Below, in pieces: positions 1 through 10,599 of a stretch of DNA of 64,000 nt (position 1 is its first letter; each line of letters opens with the position of its first letter). The DNA comes from Schistosoma mansoni (lineage: Eukaryota; Platyhelminthes; Trematoda; Strigeidida; Schistosomatidae). The position numbers and the translations under genes were made by a program. Location: the NCBI RefSeq assembly GCF_000237925.1, contig NW_017386062.1, forward strand, positions 1-64,000. Reading direction: 5' to 3'. The notes below the pieces were generated by a model, which ran no database searches, was not told the origin of the DNA, and worked only from the letters and a program-made list of their open reading frames with translations.

Positions 1-1079
1 TTGTGAGGGTCATAATGAGTGTGTTGGTAATTGTGAGATTTTGTGGGAAGGTGGGTGGATGAGCGAATTGATAAGGCGGGGCAGCGATATACTGGTGTGC
101 GTGGAAGTTTGTCTTTATTTACAAACAAACAAGTAAGTAATATTGGTGATGTGATTGAGTTTATTATTATTATTTTTAATGGCTTTATTCTATATTGTAT
201 TCTGAAACAATATAGAATTCTCAGCACGAGTTATTTCAATAAATTGTTTACGAAAAATAACCCAAGGAAAACAAACAAAAAAATAGAAAAGAAATGAAAA
301 ATGTTTAAGAAAAACTGAGTTTATACAAATTATCAAGTTTGAAACATGTTTAATAATACAGGTTATTTACTAGTTCAACTCTAACGGCCTGTTCGTCACA
401 AAGTAAATTTGCTAAGTAAGGTGTTACAGAACTTTTATAGACTTGCTTGCGTGTATGGATTTTAATGTATTTACTTCTCGTTCTACCAGATGATATACAG
501 GGAGAAAGATATGAATGAAGCGGATGGTTAGTATCTGATAAGATAACACCTGTGGTGGACCAAAATGTATGATAACCAAAAATTAGCAACAAAAATATTA
601 TGTCTATAGTTTATGTAACAATTAACAGTTTATTAGTTAATTACACACACAAATAACAAAATAAGGGACGTTACTTAAGTCTTCAGGCTATTGCGTGTTC
701 GGCTGGGTTTGGTCCAAATAATCCACAATTATAAAAAATTAGTAATCCCAATATGGACGATATAGATCCAGTAGGTTTACCAAGCGTAGAATTCAATAAG
801 AATGTCACAATTGTCTATAAACGTAGATGGTATGCAATTAATATTTCATTTAACATATTAGCAGACATAGCAGAACGATGCAGATGTGAATTAGAGTGTA
901 TTTAATGAGGAGCAGTAACAGTGTCACGATATGTTGTACTCAAAACGGAAGGAAGTCGAATTACAAGCGTTCAAAGTGATACACTTAAACAACAAGTACA
1001 ATTGTTTAATGCTTAATGTACAGAATATGAAAATACATGCGAAAACTATGAAAAATTATTTACAAAATAGGTTTTAAGG
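1..1079. other. AT-rich stretch, nothing recognised
   Basis: I see only short open frames here (longest 84 codons) with no familiar motif, no tRNA-like boxes and no repeat shared with the rest of the window. It may be decayed transposon or plain intergenic DNA. Confidence 0.4.
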
Positions 1080-1940
1080 TTCTATCTCTACACACCTGCC
1101 AAGAGTTTGCAAGACTTAAGATGTCTATCCACAAGCATATTAATAATGACTTATTAAGGAGTCTCCAATGGCACAAGCATTATGGGATCCCAAAATAAAG
1201 TGTAGGTTCTGTCCATGTCTCAAGCTAAAATTAACAGCTTGACATTTAGATGGATTGAGTAAGAGACCATTACCAACAGACCACCTTTCAATACGAGATA
1301 AAAACTCATTCATTTCTATGGGATGTAAGGAGGTAGAAATCGGCATACATACAGTGAGGTCGTCCGCATATTTTACAGAAGTGTTTTCTGTGGAAGATGG
1401 CAGATCATGCGGAAAAAAAGAGAAGAGCAAAGGTGAAAGAACAGCTCCTTGTGGCACACCTACATTAGACAGTAGAGATGTTGAACACTTTCCTTCAAAT
1501 ACAGTGTACTGTTCTCTTCCAGAAAGGTAGGAACATAGCCAATTGGTTATCCAGCCGTCAGTGTCGACGCTGATCAGCTTGTTAAGTAAGAGGTGTCTTG
1601 GAATAGAATCAAAAGCAGAAGTAAAGTCCAGGAAAGCGTATCTAACATACTTCTTACCCTTTTCCAACCCGAACACTATATTGTGATGCAGAACAGCAAC
1701 GGCATCTAATGTGCTTCTTTTGCATTTGTAAACAAACTGATATGGATCACAGTGCTCTTTTATTGCAGGTTGAAGTGGTTGTATCAGTAATTTTTCCATT
1801 ATTTTAAGGAAAGGTGAAGTTATTGCAATGAGTCTAAGTTTCGCATTTTTATCACTGGAAGCCTTCTTTGGTATAGGGATTATCTTTATCTTTCTCCACA
1901 TTTTCGGTAAGACATTAGCTGAGAAGGTGTAACAGCTCAG
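1080..1940 (-). mobile_element. jockey-like non-LTR retrotransposon fragment (reverse transcriptase)
   Basis: A 253-codon minus-strand frame (1140-1901) encodes most of a non-LTR reverse transcriptase. In order I see the entry motif IIPIPKK, motif A with FLDFTSAFDS, motif B with GVPQGAVLSPLLF, motif C with KYADD (the catalytic Asp pair is intact) and a downstream LNPSKC segment. The SIPRHLL-like context resembles jockey/CR1-group polymerases rather than the RTE copies elsewhere in the window. The reading continues upstream of the first Met (to about 1935), so that Met is not a true start. The endonuclease half and the 3' end are missing, so it is a truncated dead copy. The exact clade is inferred. 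Confidence 0.8.
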
Positions 1941-1949
1941 GTTGGTTGG

Positions 1950-2195
1950 TTAAGAGTTGACCCCAAACAACCAAGCATATGCTAAAACAGTATTGTTCAA
2001 GTATTCATTCACTTCCTTACTTTTTGTAAGCGTTATATTCCCTACTATCTTTTATTGAATGTTGAGAGCCTTTGTTTGTCTGAACAGATAATCCCACGCT
2101 CCACTGTGACTGCGCGAAGATCGATATAAAGACCTATTCACTACTTCTCTGGTTTCTTCTATCAATAGCACGAGGGTTACCTTAAGGCACGAAAG
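1950..2195 (+). repeat. probable 5' LTR of the gypsy element
   Basis: The segment ends directly before a primer-binding-like site and contains a TATAAA box at 2125-2130 about 70 bp upstream of it, as expected of an LTR promoter. I cannot place the left edge: no second LTR copy is visible, because the element runs into an N gap and no matching sequence follows it. Confidence 0.4.
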
Positions 2196-2205
2196 TGGTG
2201 AGCCC
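2196..2205 (+). other. candidate primer-binding site (tRNA-Trp-like)
   Basis: TGGTGAGCCC begins with the TGG that pairs with the CCA end of a tRNA and differs at one base from the start of the tRNA-Trp primer site used by CsRn1-clade gypsy elements. It lies 190 bp upstream of gag. The primer identity is inferred from family knowledge. Confidence 0.45.
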
Positions 2206-2393
2206 TTTTTGAACACAAATTTAACCTCATTTCTGTTATTAACTTTTTTTTTTTACTTAATCGTAAAAGTAGACCTGATTATCCGTAAACTATGTTGAGT
2301 ATATAACTAGTTTATTCCGTATTATCTTAAGTTATTCGTGTTATAGTAACCATTTTTCGTGCTAACTTTATTGCTATATTTGTCACATACCTC

Positions 2394-3239
2394 ATGTCAG
2401 ACTCAATAGAAACCCATAATCTGGAAGATTTGTCACCAGTGGAGATAGACACTGTTATGACTATGAAATCCCGACCTCCAGAATTTGATCGTAGTGATCC
2501 TGAGTTGTGGTTTGCTCAACTGGAGCATTATTTCACGAGACACAATATCAAATCTGAAGGGATTCGCCATAGAGACTTGTGTTCTATCCTTCCTCCTTCA
2601 GTCGCCAAAGAAGTCCGTGACTTGATTTTAGATCCACCATCTCCACAACCATACACCATCTTAAGACGAGAGATAATGAACCGTTTATCATTATCAGATA
2701 GTCAAAGAATCCAAAGACTTTTTCAAGGTGAAACACTAGGTGATCGGTCGCCGTCACAGTTTTTGCGTCACCTCCAAGTGTTAATGGGTGATAACACAGT
2801 GGGTGAAGCAGTCCTAAAACAAGGATGGATACAAGCTCTCCCATGCCACGTCCAACACTGTTTGGATGCACAAGATCCTGAAACCTCATTATCTCATTTA
2901 GCGCGTATAGCCGATAGAATAATGGAGAGAGGTCCTCCAACTGGACCAGGCACAATAAATCACACACAAAAAGTAGAATCAGCAAAAGACCCCGTCATAG
3001 AAGGACTCATTGCGAGTGTTAAGAGTCTCACTGAGGCTGTCACCAGAATGCAAATGGGTCATAGAAACAGGAGCAGGTCACCACAACGACCACGATCCAA
3101 GTCACAAAACAGGTCACAAATGTCCAGACAACCTGGGCAGTTTTGTTGGTACCACTGGAAGTTTGGTGTCAACTCAACCAAGTGCATGCAACCATGCTCC
3201 TGGCCTAAGCATAATTCTAAGACAGCGGGAAACGAGTAA
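2394..3239 (+). CDS. gag: Ty3/gypsy (CsRn1/Boudicca-like) Gag
   Basis: An intact 281-residue frame encoding a retrotransposon Gag, the structural protein of the virus-like particle that packages element RNA. The N-terminal part has the PPEFDRSDPELWFAQLE segment typical of gypsy capsid domains. Residues about 190-245 form a basic, Arg/Ser-rich linker. A zinc knuckle follows at Cys251-x2-His254-x9-Cys264-x3-Cys268. That C-x2-H-x9-C-x3-C spacing, rather than the usual CCHC, is a mark of the CsRn1 clade that includes schistosome Boudicca. The frame ends at TAA 3237. The protease/RT frame that follows lies in another frame, so expression of pol needs a shift or separate initiation. The Met at 2394 follows the LTR and leader, so I take it as the start. 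Confidence 0.85.
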   Translation: MSDSIETHNLEDLSPVEIDTVMTMKSRPPEFDRSDPELWFAQLEHYFTRHNIKSEGIRHRDLCSILPPSVAKEVRDLILDPPSPQPYTILRREIMNRLSLSDSQRIQRLFQGETLGDRSPSQFLRHLQVLMGDNTVGEAVLKQGWIQALPCHVQHCLDAQDPETSLSHLARIADRIMERGPPTGPGTINHTQKVESAKDPVIEGLIASVKSLTEAVTRMQMGHRNRSRSPQRPRSKSQNRSQMSRQPGQFCWYHWKFGVNSTKCMQPCSWPKHNSKTAGNE

Positions 3240-3240
3240 C

Positions 3241-3841
3241 CCCCCCCAGGTCGCGACGACTGAAGAGGGGCGCCTAAACAGTCGCTTGTTTTATGTTAGA
3301 GACAGAAACTCTGGCTTGAATTTCTTGGTGGATACTGGCGCTGCTCTTAGCATCATCCCTCAAAATAAAACTGAGATTAGTCGAGAAACATCATCAATTA
3401 CACTTCAAGCTGCAAATAAAACTAAAATCGCGACATTTGGGCAGAAAAACTTAACCCTAGATTTGGGGTTCAGGAGGCAATTCCCTTGGGTTTTCACGGT
3501 AGCCGACTTAGATCTGGCAATACTAGGGATGGACTTTCTAGAGAGATACGAATTTCTAGTTGACACCGAGAAACGGCGATTAACACTAAAAGAAACTTCG
3601 TATTACACAAAAGGCAAAGAAAGTCACATCAGCTCTCTTAACTTGATTCAAACTCCTTCAGTAACAACAGCGAAATTCCAAGATATACTCGCGGAATTTC
3701 CAAACTTAACTAAACCAAACCCACAGCCTTCTAAAGACAAACTAAAAGTAAGTCACACTATCAAAACCGAAGGTGCACCGGTTTTTGCAAAACCCAGGAG
3801 ACTAGCACCAGATAAGCTCAAAATCGCTAGGGCCGAGTTGA
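3241..3841 (+). CDS. pol: Ty3/gypsy protease and start of reverse transcriptase (truncated by gap)
   Basis: This frame is +1 relative to gag and encodes the element's aspartic protease and the N-terminal edge of RT. From about 3276 I read YVRD, then the active-site motif VDTGAALSIIP near 3328-3360 and the downstream ILGMDFL motif near 3520-3540, which together define a retropepsin. A spacer follows, then the RT entry segment with HTIKTEGAPVFAKPRRL near 3757-3803. The sequence then runs into 200 N, and what lies beyond does not continue RT, integrase or a 3' LTR. The element is therefore incomplete or misassembled here. The open frame extends upstream under gag (first Met 3010), but only the part after gag looks like pol. 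A run of eight C begins at 3240. Confidence 0.85.
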
Positions 3842-4041
3842 NNNNNNNNNNNNNNNNNNNNNNNNNNNNNNNNNNNNNNNNNNNNNNNNNNNNNNNNNNN
3901 NNNNNNNNNNNNNNNNNNNNNNNNNNNNNNNNNNNNNNNNNNNNNNNNNNNNNNNNNNNNNNNNNNNNNNNNNNNNNNNNNNNNNNNNNNNNNNNNNNNN
4001 NNNNNNNNNNNNNNNNNNNNNNNNNNNNNNNNNNNNNNNNN
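3842..4041. other. assembly gap (200 N)
   Basis: Exactly 200 N, probably a placeholder gap. The gypsy RT is lost here and the two sides do not join into one recognisable element. Confidence 0.99.
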
Positions 4042-6363
4042 AATCCTCATGATATAAGATCCGAATTCCTTCGTCTTCACAAAAGCTTATTGGATCTGCT
4101 TACATGAAGTTACCTGTGGTTACGAGCTGAAATGGTGCCTACCCACACAGCAAAACTTTTCATGTATCGTCCTCACTTCTGATTATTTGTACTGTAAGTT
4201 GAGTTGATACAAAATGCTCCCAGATATTCATAATACAACTCTCATTGGTTATGATTTTAGTAACAGATATGTGTGACGCAACCACTGTAATCATGATACC
4301 GTCTTGATTCCTTATTCTGTCGGAGCATACCAGAGACATTCAGTGATGTGCCATAACCCGAAAATGTAATGGTATGCTCTTACTGACAGCCGCCACCGCC
4401 TTTATTGTGTTGACATTATTATTCGTGATGTCCTTGCCAGTCTGAGACTGCACATGTCCCATTACGTCGTGAGATGATGGCTGCAGCAGAATAACGCTGT
4501 TGGACTATATTGATCTTGTGCAAATGAATTCCACAAATGAGTCCTGAATGTTTTCCCAAACCAAAAACGTTCGTTCGGCATAGGCCATCTCAACCGTTCG
4601 CTTGAGTAAGCCGAGGCACTTCTCGAACAGGAAGCCTGAACAATGGCGTTAAATACTTCACCCTACCGTTTACAAATATATTGTTGATGTAAACAATGGC
4701 TCCAGAATCATATGTCATTATAGTTACTGATATTAAGTTATTTTTAGTCTGATACGATCTTCAGCAAAACAGGTATGATGTAAGCTTTAAAATGGGCAGT
4801 TACGCAGCGAAAAGTAATACAGCGTTTGTACTAGAGAGAAGGCAAAACACTTTAATTCGTTTCTAGAGACCTCATCGATCTTACGGACGCAGACCTATTT
4901 TTAGACTTTGAACTGAATTATTCCACTGGAAGAACTGAACAAGTGTCAAACATGGTTCTTTAAGAGGATTACTGTTGATACCTTCTAATCATAAAGGCTT
5001 TCGTTAATCACGATTTAGTTTACAATAGCAGACACCAGCAATAAACATTTGCAGTGGTATTTGTTCTAACCACACGGTCCTCAAAGCTGAATATAAAATA
5101 AGTGAGAAACCTCATATTCAATATCTAACACAGAGGGAAGGTCAGCAGCGGTGAACGCGTGAATAGTTTGATCAGTATAGCTTAGCATTGCAGGCGTGTT
5201 TATCCTTGTAACAAATACCTATTCATAATAAAATAAATTACTCCATCTTCAGCCCAGATGTGTTATTCAGAAGTGCTAAACATCGTATTGCTGACTGTCA
5301 CGTACAACGAGTCACAATATACAATGATGTGACTTCTACGTAAGGTATTATAGATAATGTAGTCCTATCATGAAAAATCTACGTTTTTGAAATTCGGTCT
5401 GTTATTACAGTAGTAAATATAAATGTACATATTTCGAAGTAGACCATAATTCTACATATCCGTGTTTATCGTGTACCACAAAACTCGGGAATTTCGCATA
5501 GTTTTAGTTGTGATTAGTTATACTTGCTTTTCGCGATCGAGGTAAGTGACTTGAAAGTGCAGTTTTTCAATACTATTGAAAATTATGATGAAAAGTTCTG
5601 TAACCAAATGGTTCTTTACACAGAAAATCGGATAAATTGTGCAAAATAAGGTATGAATCTCTAGATTTGTTTTCTCAAGTGGAATATTTTGGTAAAAATC
5701 TTCCTATTTTCCCACATCTGGATGGTAAATGGAACCCTTAGACAAAAATGACCATGTTGTTCTAGTCCTAGCTTCCCATGTGATTGCCGACAACGACTTG
5801 TCAGCTAAAGCCAGAACAAATCTTTTTATGTCAACCATACAAGAAAATCTAGTTTGGAGCTCAGTATGATATACACAAATGCATTGTTCTGGCCAACGGG
5901 CGTACTTCTCGAACAGGAACCGCAATGACTGATACTGCCTTAGCGTAAAGCAAAACAAACTTGATTGTTCGGGAACAACTTTATTAATTACAGTACAGAA
6001 GGCTCTATTAACATTAATTAGAGATGGCTCCAGTTTCAAACTGGCCGATTTTCAAACATCTCTTCAACCTCAAATAGAAAAATGGGTTACACAGTTTACT
6101 AAACTCTGGAATCGTTTGTGCTTATTCTCATTCCCATTATTGTCCCACATGGCAATAATAGACTTTCTAATCATGCTCTTCAACCCATAGTCTTCAGACA
6201 GATATACACGGAGGAGACTAAGCTTAGATATACAATAAAAAGACAAAACCATAGTTTGTGGTTTCTAGATATAAAAAAAACTACATAATTATATGAACAC
6301 CTAAAAATCATGCCAACCTATACTCACGAAACTGACTCCAGGCGCTTTCAATACATAATTGCT
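4042..6363. other. unassigned stretch
   Basis: 2.3 kb without a recognisable coding domain. The longest frame is a 111-codon minus-strand ORF (5704-6039) with no motif I know. A short string CTTCTCGAACAGGAA occurs near both 4620 and 5910, hinting at a decayed low-copy repeat. It is not continuous with the gypsy pol upstream. Confidence 0.35.
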
Positions 6364-6375
6364 AGCGCTCTTAAA
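6364..6375. repeat. left target-site duplication of the RTE insertion
   Basis: AGCGCTCTTAAA is repeated exactly at 9574-9585 on the other side of the retrotransposon. Confidence 0.85.
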
Positions 6376-9300
6376 AACTCCGCCTGTAGCTCTTCTAGAG
6401 TTACTGCCGGTCCCAAGCCCGGGTAAAGGAGGAGGGTTAGGCATGGGGTAAGCGACCCCATCCCGTAGAAAAGCTAACTCGCTAAAAAAACGCTAACCAG
6501 AAAAAATAATTCAAACCATTTAAACTCTGCCCTCTCAGTTGAAGGAATAATTATGACGTCTCATGATGAAAGCCGGAATTCTTCGGAAGTCACGAGACCG
6601 ATGCACCTTCTAACAACCAGAGCAACACTCTTTATAGGTACATGGAACGTCCGGACAATGTGGGAGACAGGAAAGACCAGCCAAATAGCAATGGAAATGA
6701 GGAGATACAACTTGGCAGTACTCGGAATCAGCGAAACCCATTGGACACAAACTGGACAACAAAGGCTAGGTAGATGCTGCTGTACTCCGGTCACGAAGGG
6801 GAAAATGCTCCACACACTCAGGGAGTTGCTCTAATGCTGTCCAAAGAAGCACGAAATACACTTGTGGGATGGGAATCTCATGGACCCAGGATAATCAAGG
6901 CATTATTCAGAACAAAGAAGCAAGGGATCACAATGAACGTTATCCAATGTTATGCACCCACCAATGATAGCAACGACGATGATAAACATCAGTTCTATGA
7001 AAGGCTTCAATCAATTATAGAGAAGTGCTCACGAAAGGACCTCACCATCCTGATGGGAGATCTAAATGCTAAAGTTGGAGTGGACAACACAGGATATGAA
7101 GATGTAATTGGACGACATGGATTAGGAGAGAGAAATGAAAATGGGGAGAGACTTGCAAACCTGTGTGCATTCAACAAATTGGTTATAGGCGGCACAATAT
7201 TCCCACACAAGCGCATACACAAAGCTACATGGATCTCACCGGACCAAACCACAGAGAACCAGATAGATCACATCTGTATCAACAAAAAATTCCGAAGATC
7301 AATGGAAGATGTGAGAACCCGGAGAGGAGCTGACATAGCTTCAGATCACCACCTGGTTGTGGCCAAGATGAGACTGAAGCTAAAGAAACACTGGACAACT
7401 GCACAAACAGCACTACAAAGGTTCAATACAGCCTTCCTTCGAGATATTGACAAGCTCAATGAATTCAAGATAACTCTCAACAACAGGTTCCAAGCTCTAC
7501 AGGATCTACTGAATGAACAAGAAACTACTTTGGAGGACAACTGGAAAGGGATAAAAGAAGTCCTAACTTCAACGTGTCAGGAGGTTCTTGGTCCTAAGAA
7601 GCATCATCACAAGGAATGCATCTCTATGGGAACCCTGGACAAAATTCTAGAAAGGAAGAACAAGAGACTAGCAATTAACAACAGCCGAACACGAGCAGAG
7701 AAAGTCAAAGCACAAGCAGACTACGCAGAAGCAAACAGGGAAGTGAAGAAAAGCATTAAAGCCGACAAGCAGAAATACATGGGAGAACTAGCAACGACGG
7801 CGGAAAAAGCTGCAAGAGAAGGGAATATGAGACAACTATATGATACAACGAAGAAATTGGCAGGAAGATATAGCAAACCAGAGAGACCAGTCAAGGACAA
7901 AGAAGGAAAGACAATCACTGAGATTCAAGAACAGAGGAAAAGATGGGCAGAATACTTCGAGGAACTGCTGAATAGACCAGCCCCATTGAATCCACCGAAC
8001 ATCGAAGCAACCCACACTGACCTTCCAATAGATGTCACTCCACCAACGATCGAAGAAGTCAAGATGGCCATCAGACAAATCAGAAGTGGGAAGGCGGCAG
8101 GACCTGACAATATACCAGCAGAAGCACTGAAGTCAGACATTGAAATAACTGCAAACATGCTTCACCTTCTATTCAAGAAGATTTGGGAAGAGGAACAAGT
8201 GCCAATGGACTGGAAAGAAGGATATCTCGTCAAGATACCAAAGAAAGGAGATCTGAGCAAATGTGAGAACTACAGAGGCATCAGTTTGTTATCAGCACCA
8301 GGAAAAGTTTTCAACAGAGTGCTGCTGAATCGGATGAAAGACGCAGTAGACGCCGAACTTAGGGATCAACAGGCTGGATTCCGTAGGAATAGGTCATGCA
8401 CAGACCAGATTGCGACACTACGGATCATCGTTGAACAATCAATTGAGTGGAACTCATCACTACACGTCAACTTCATCGACTATGAGAAGGCGTTTGACAG
8501 CGTGGATAGGAGAACATTATGGAAACTTCTTCGACACTATGGAGTTCCTGAAAAAATTGTCAACATTATCCAAAACTCATACGATGGACTACAGTGCAAA
8601 GTGGTGCATGGAGGACAGCTGACAGATGCATTTCCAGTAAGGACCGGAGTCAGACAAAGCTGTCTACTCTCCCCATTCCTCTTCCTTCTAGTGATTGACT
8701 AGATTATGAAGAATTCGACATCTGACGGGAAATACGGAATACAATGGACAGCTCAGAGTCAATTAGATGATTTGGACTTCGCAGATGACCTAGCCCTTCT
8801 CTCTCATACACACGAACAAATGCAGATGAAGACAGCAGATGTAGCAGCAGCCTCCGCATCGATAGGCCTCCACATTCACAAAGGAAAAAGCAAGATTCTC
8901 AAATGCAACACGGAGAACACCAATCCAATCACACTTGATGGCGAAACCCTGGAAGAGGTGGAAACATTCAATTATCTGGGGAGCATCGTTGATAAACAAG
9001 GAGGATCTGATGCAGATGTAAAGGCGAGGATTGGCAAAGCAAGGGAAGCATTTCGACAATTGAAGAACATATGGAACTCAAAACAATTCTCAACCAATTT
9101 CAAGGTCAGAATCCTTAATACGAACGTCAAGACAGTCCTACTGTATGGAGCTGAAACGTGGAGAACTACTACGACCATCATCAGGAAGGTACAAGTATTT
9201 ATAAATAGTTGTCTACGCAAAATACTCAACATCCATTGGCCGGATACTATCAGCAACAGTCTTCTGTGGGAGAGGACAAACTAGCTTCCAGCTGAAGGGA

Positions 9301-9573
9301 AAATTAGGAAAAGACGTTGGAAGTGGATCGGACATACATTAAGGAAATCACCAATGTGCATTACAAGGCAATCCCTAACTTAGAATCCGGAAAGGAAGCG
9401 AAAAAACGGAAGGCCAAAAAACACATTACTCCGAGAAATAGAAGCAGATATGAAAAGGATGAATGTTAACTGGAAAGAATTGGAAAGGAAGGCTCAGGAC
9501 AGAGTTGGATGAAGAATTCTAATGAGCGGCCTATGCTCTTCGACGAGGGGTAACAGGCGTAAGTAAGTAAGTA
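6376..9573 (+). mobile_element. full-length RTE-clade non-LTR retrotransposon, coding broken
   Basis: About 3.2 kb bounded by a perfect 12-bp target-site duplication. It starts with a roughly 175-bp GC-richer 5' UTR, carries one endonuclease-RT reading frame and ends in short TAAG repeats (9558-9573), the kind of tail seen in RTE elements. Fragments of the same family lie at 32560-32670, 36771-37560, 38814-39090 and 49190-49605. The single-ORF design, AP-endonuclease start and simple-repeat tail point to the RTE clade. The name within schistosome families is not something I can fix. Confidence 0.88.
6553..9531 (+). pseudogene. RTE endonuclease-reverse transcriptase, frameshifted with in-frame stops
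   Basis: Encodes an AP-type endonuclease followed by RT, which nicks target DNA and primes reverse transcription from the nick. The N-terminal endonuclease reads GTWNVRTM and GISETHW (6553-6768). A small deletion near 6768-6774 then shifts the frame. The next block (6774-8702) has GDLNAKVG and SDHHLVVAK, the last endonuclease motifs, then RT motif A (FIDYEKAFDSVDR) and motif B (GVRQSCLLSPFLF). TAG at 8700 interrupts what is usually a Trp codon, and the frame resumes at 8703 with FADDLALL (motif C). Further stops are at 9282, in the 9380s (LT*NPE) and near 9510 (VG*R), before the C-terminus STRGNRR. At least one frameshift and four stops make it non-autonomous. Motif B has Ser where the family has Gly. 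Confidence 0.9.
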
Positions 9574-9585
9574 AGCGCTCTTAAA
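9574..9585. repeat. right target-site duplication of the RTE insertion
   Basis: Exact copy of the 12 bases at 6364-6375, directly after the TAAG tail. Confidence 0.85.
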
Positions 9586-10198
9586 GCCGGAAGGCAGTAT
9601 TTTTCCTCGGTGAGCTAGTTTTATACCTTTCATCGTTTATCACGTATCAAGACTATCATTTTCACCCTAACTGAACTTATTTCAGTTGAAATAAAGCCAA
9701 AGGTATCGCTCTGACGAAAGCAGTTTGTCATTATTATTTGTGTCTAGCTTTTTCGTAAACCTCTGGTTGATGACTGGAACGTGAGGAAGACGCCATTTCT
9801 AACGCCCGAGTTTTTGATATCCTGTTGAAAGTGGCATACAATGCGATGATTTCAAAGAGTAGTTCCACGAAGTTTGCACGAATCTAGTGCCGTTGGCTTC
9901 CAAATGGTTCAGAAAAATGGTTGTTTATGACTGCATCAGCCGTGCTATCCAGACCCACACAGTTTGCTATACGAAGCCGTCGCAGAGAGAAACTCCGTTT
10001 AGAGGAGTATCAGCAAGCGTAATCGTGATGCACAGAATGGCATTCTCCTCGTCAATACGCAAATCGATGTGAAGTTATCTCAAACAAGCTCAAAGTCAAT
10101 GAACTTACGTGGACTGAAGGAGGAAAGGTCGACTTCATTGGGGTCTATTAGGAATAAAAGCCTAAGAACAGACGTTAATTTTGTACCCTGTCCTCTGA
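9586..10198. other. unassigned stretch between RTE and CR1-like elements
   Basis: Before the RTE insertion this was continuous with the sequence ending at 6375. No recognisable domain; only short frames (longest 61 codons). It might belong to the 5' end of the CR1-like element that follows. Confidence 0.35.
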
Positions 10199-10546
10199 AT
10201 GGCAGAAGACACCTACAAAACTGATCTCGAGGCTAGATCTGTTCCCATCAGGAAAGGCAATAATCCGACCACTGAAGTCAACAACAACCATCCAGGACCA
10301 CACACTGTGGGTGATGTGACTGTGATTGCTACTCAAACGAAAGCTGACAAGTGGGTACGAATCAAGGATCAGGAACCACCTAATATCTTTAAAGAAAAGT
10401 CAGTCTCCCAAATAGTGATTGGAAAATGGAATGGTGGCCATAATGACAAGCCAGTTGTTCTTCATAGGGTCTGGGAGAGTGAAAGCTCAGAACCTGGAAC
10501 TCGGTTCAGGTATGACATTAGGTTGATAAGAGACATACTTGACTAG
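10199..10546 (+). CDS. hypothetical ORF, possibly ORF1 remnant of the CR1-like element
   Basis: A 115-codon frame from ATG 10199 to TAG 10544. I do not recognise the product. It is hydrophilic, rich in Asp, Lys and Arg, with no signal peptide, membrane segment or zinc-finger pattern. Its only context is position: it ends just upstream of the region where the CR1-like endonuclease becomes readable on the same strand, so it could be part of that element's first ORF. It could equally be a chance frame. Confidence 0.25.
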   Translation: MAEDTYKTDLEARSVPIRKGNNPTTEVNNNHPGPHTVGDVTVIATQTKADKWVRIKDQEPPNIFKEKSVSQIVIGKWNGGHNDKPVVLHRVWESESSEPGTRFRYDIRLIRDILD

Positions 10547-10599
10547 TCAGCATCTCGAGATATCCCTGGCGGTCACCTTTATTTAGGTTTATAGACTAG

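Noticed and set aside
2584-2985. 133-codon minus-strand ORF opposite gag
   Set aside because: It is antisense to an intact Gag frame and has no motif of its own.
5704-6039. 111-codon minus-strand ORF as a gene
   Set aside because: No motif or homolog that I recognise and no promoter or neighbour supporting it.
6774-6834. programmed frameshift in the RTE ORF near 6770
   Set aside because: RTE elements have a single ORF; there is no slippery site and the local sequence looks like a small deletion, so it is mutational.
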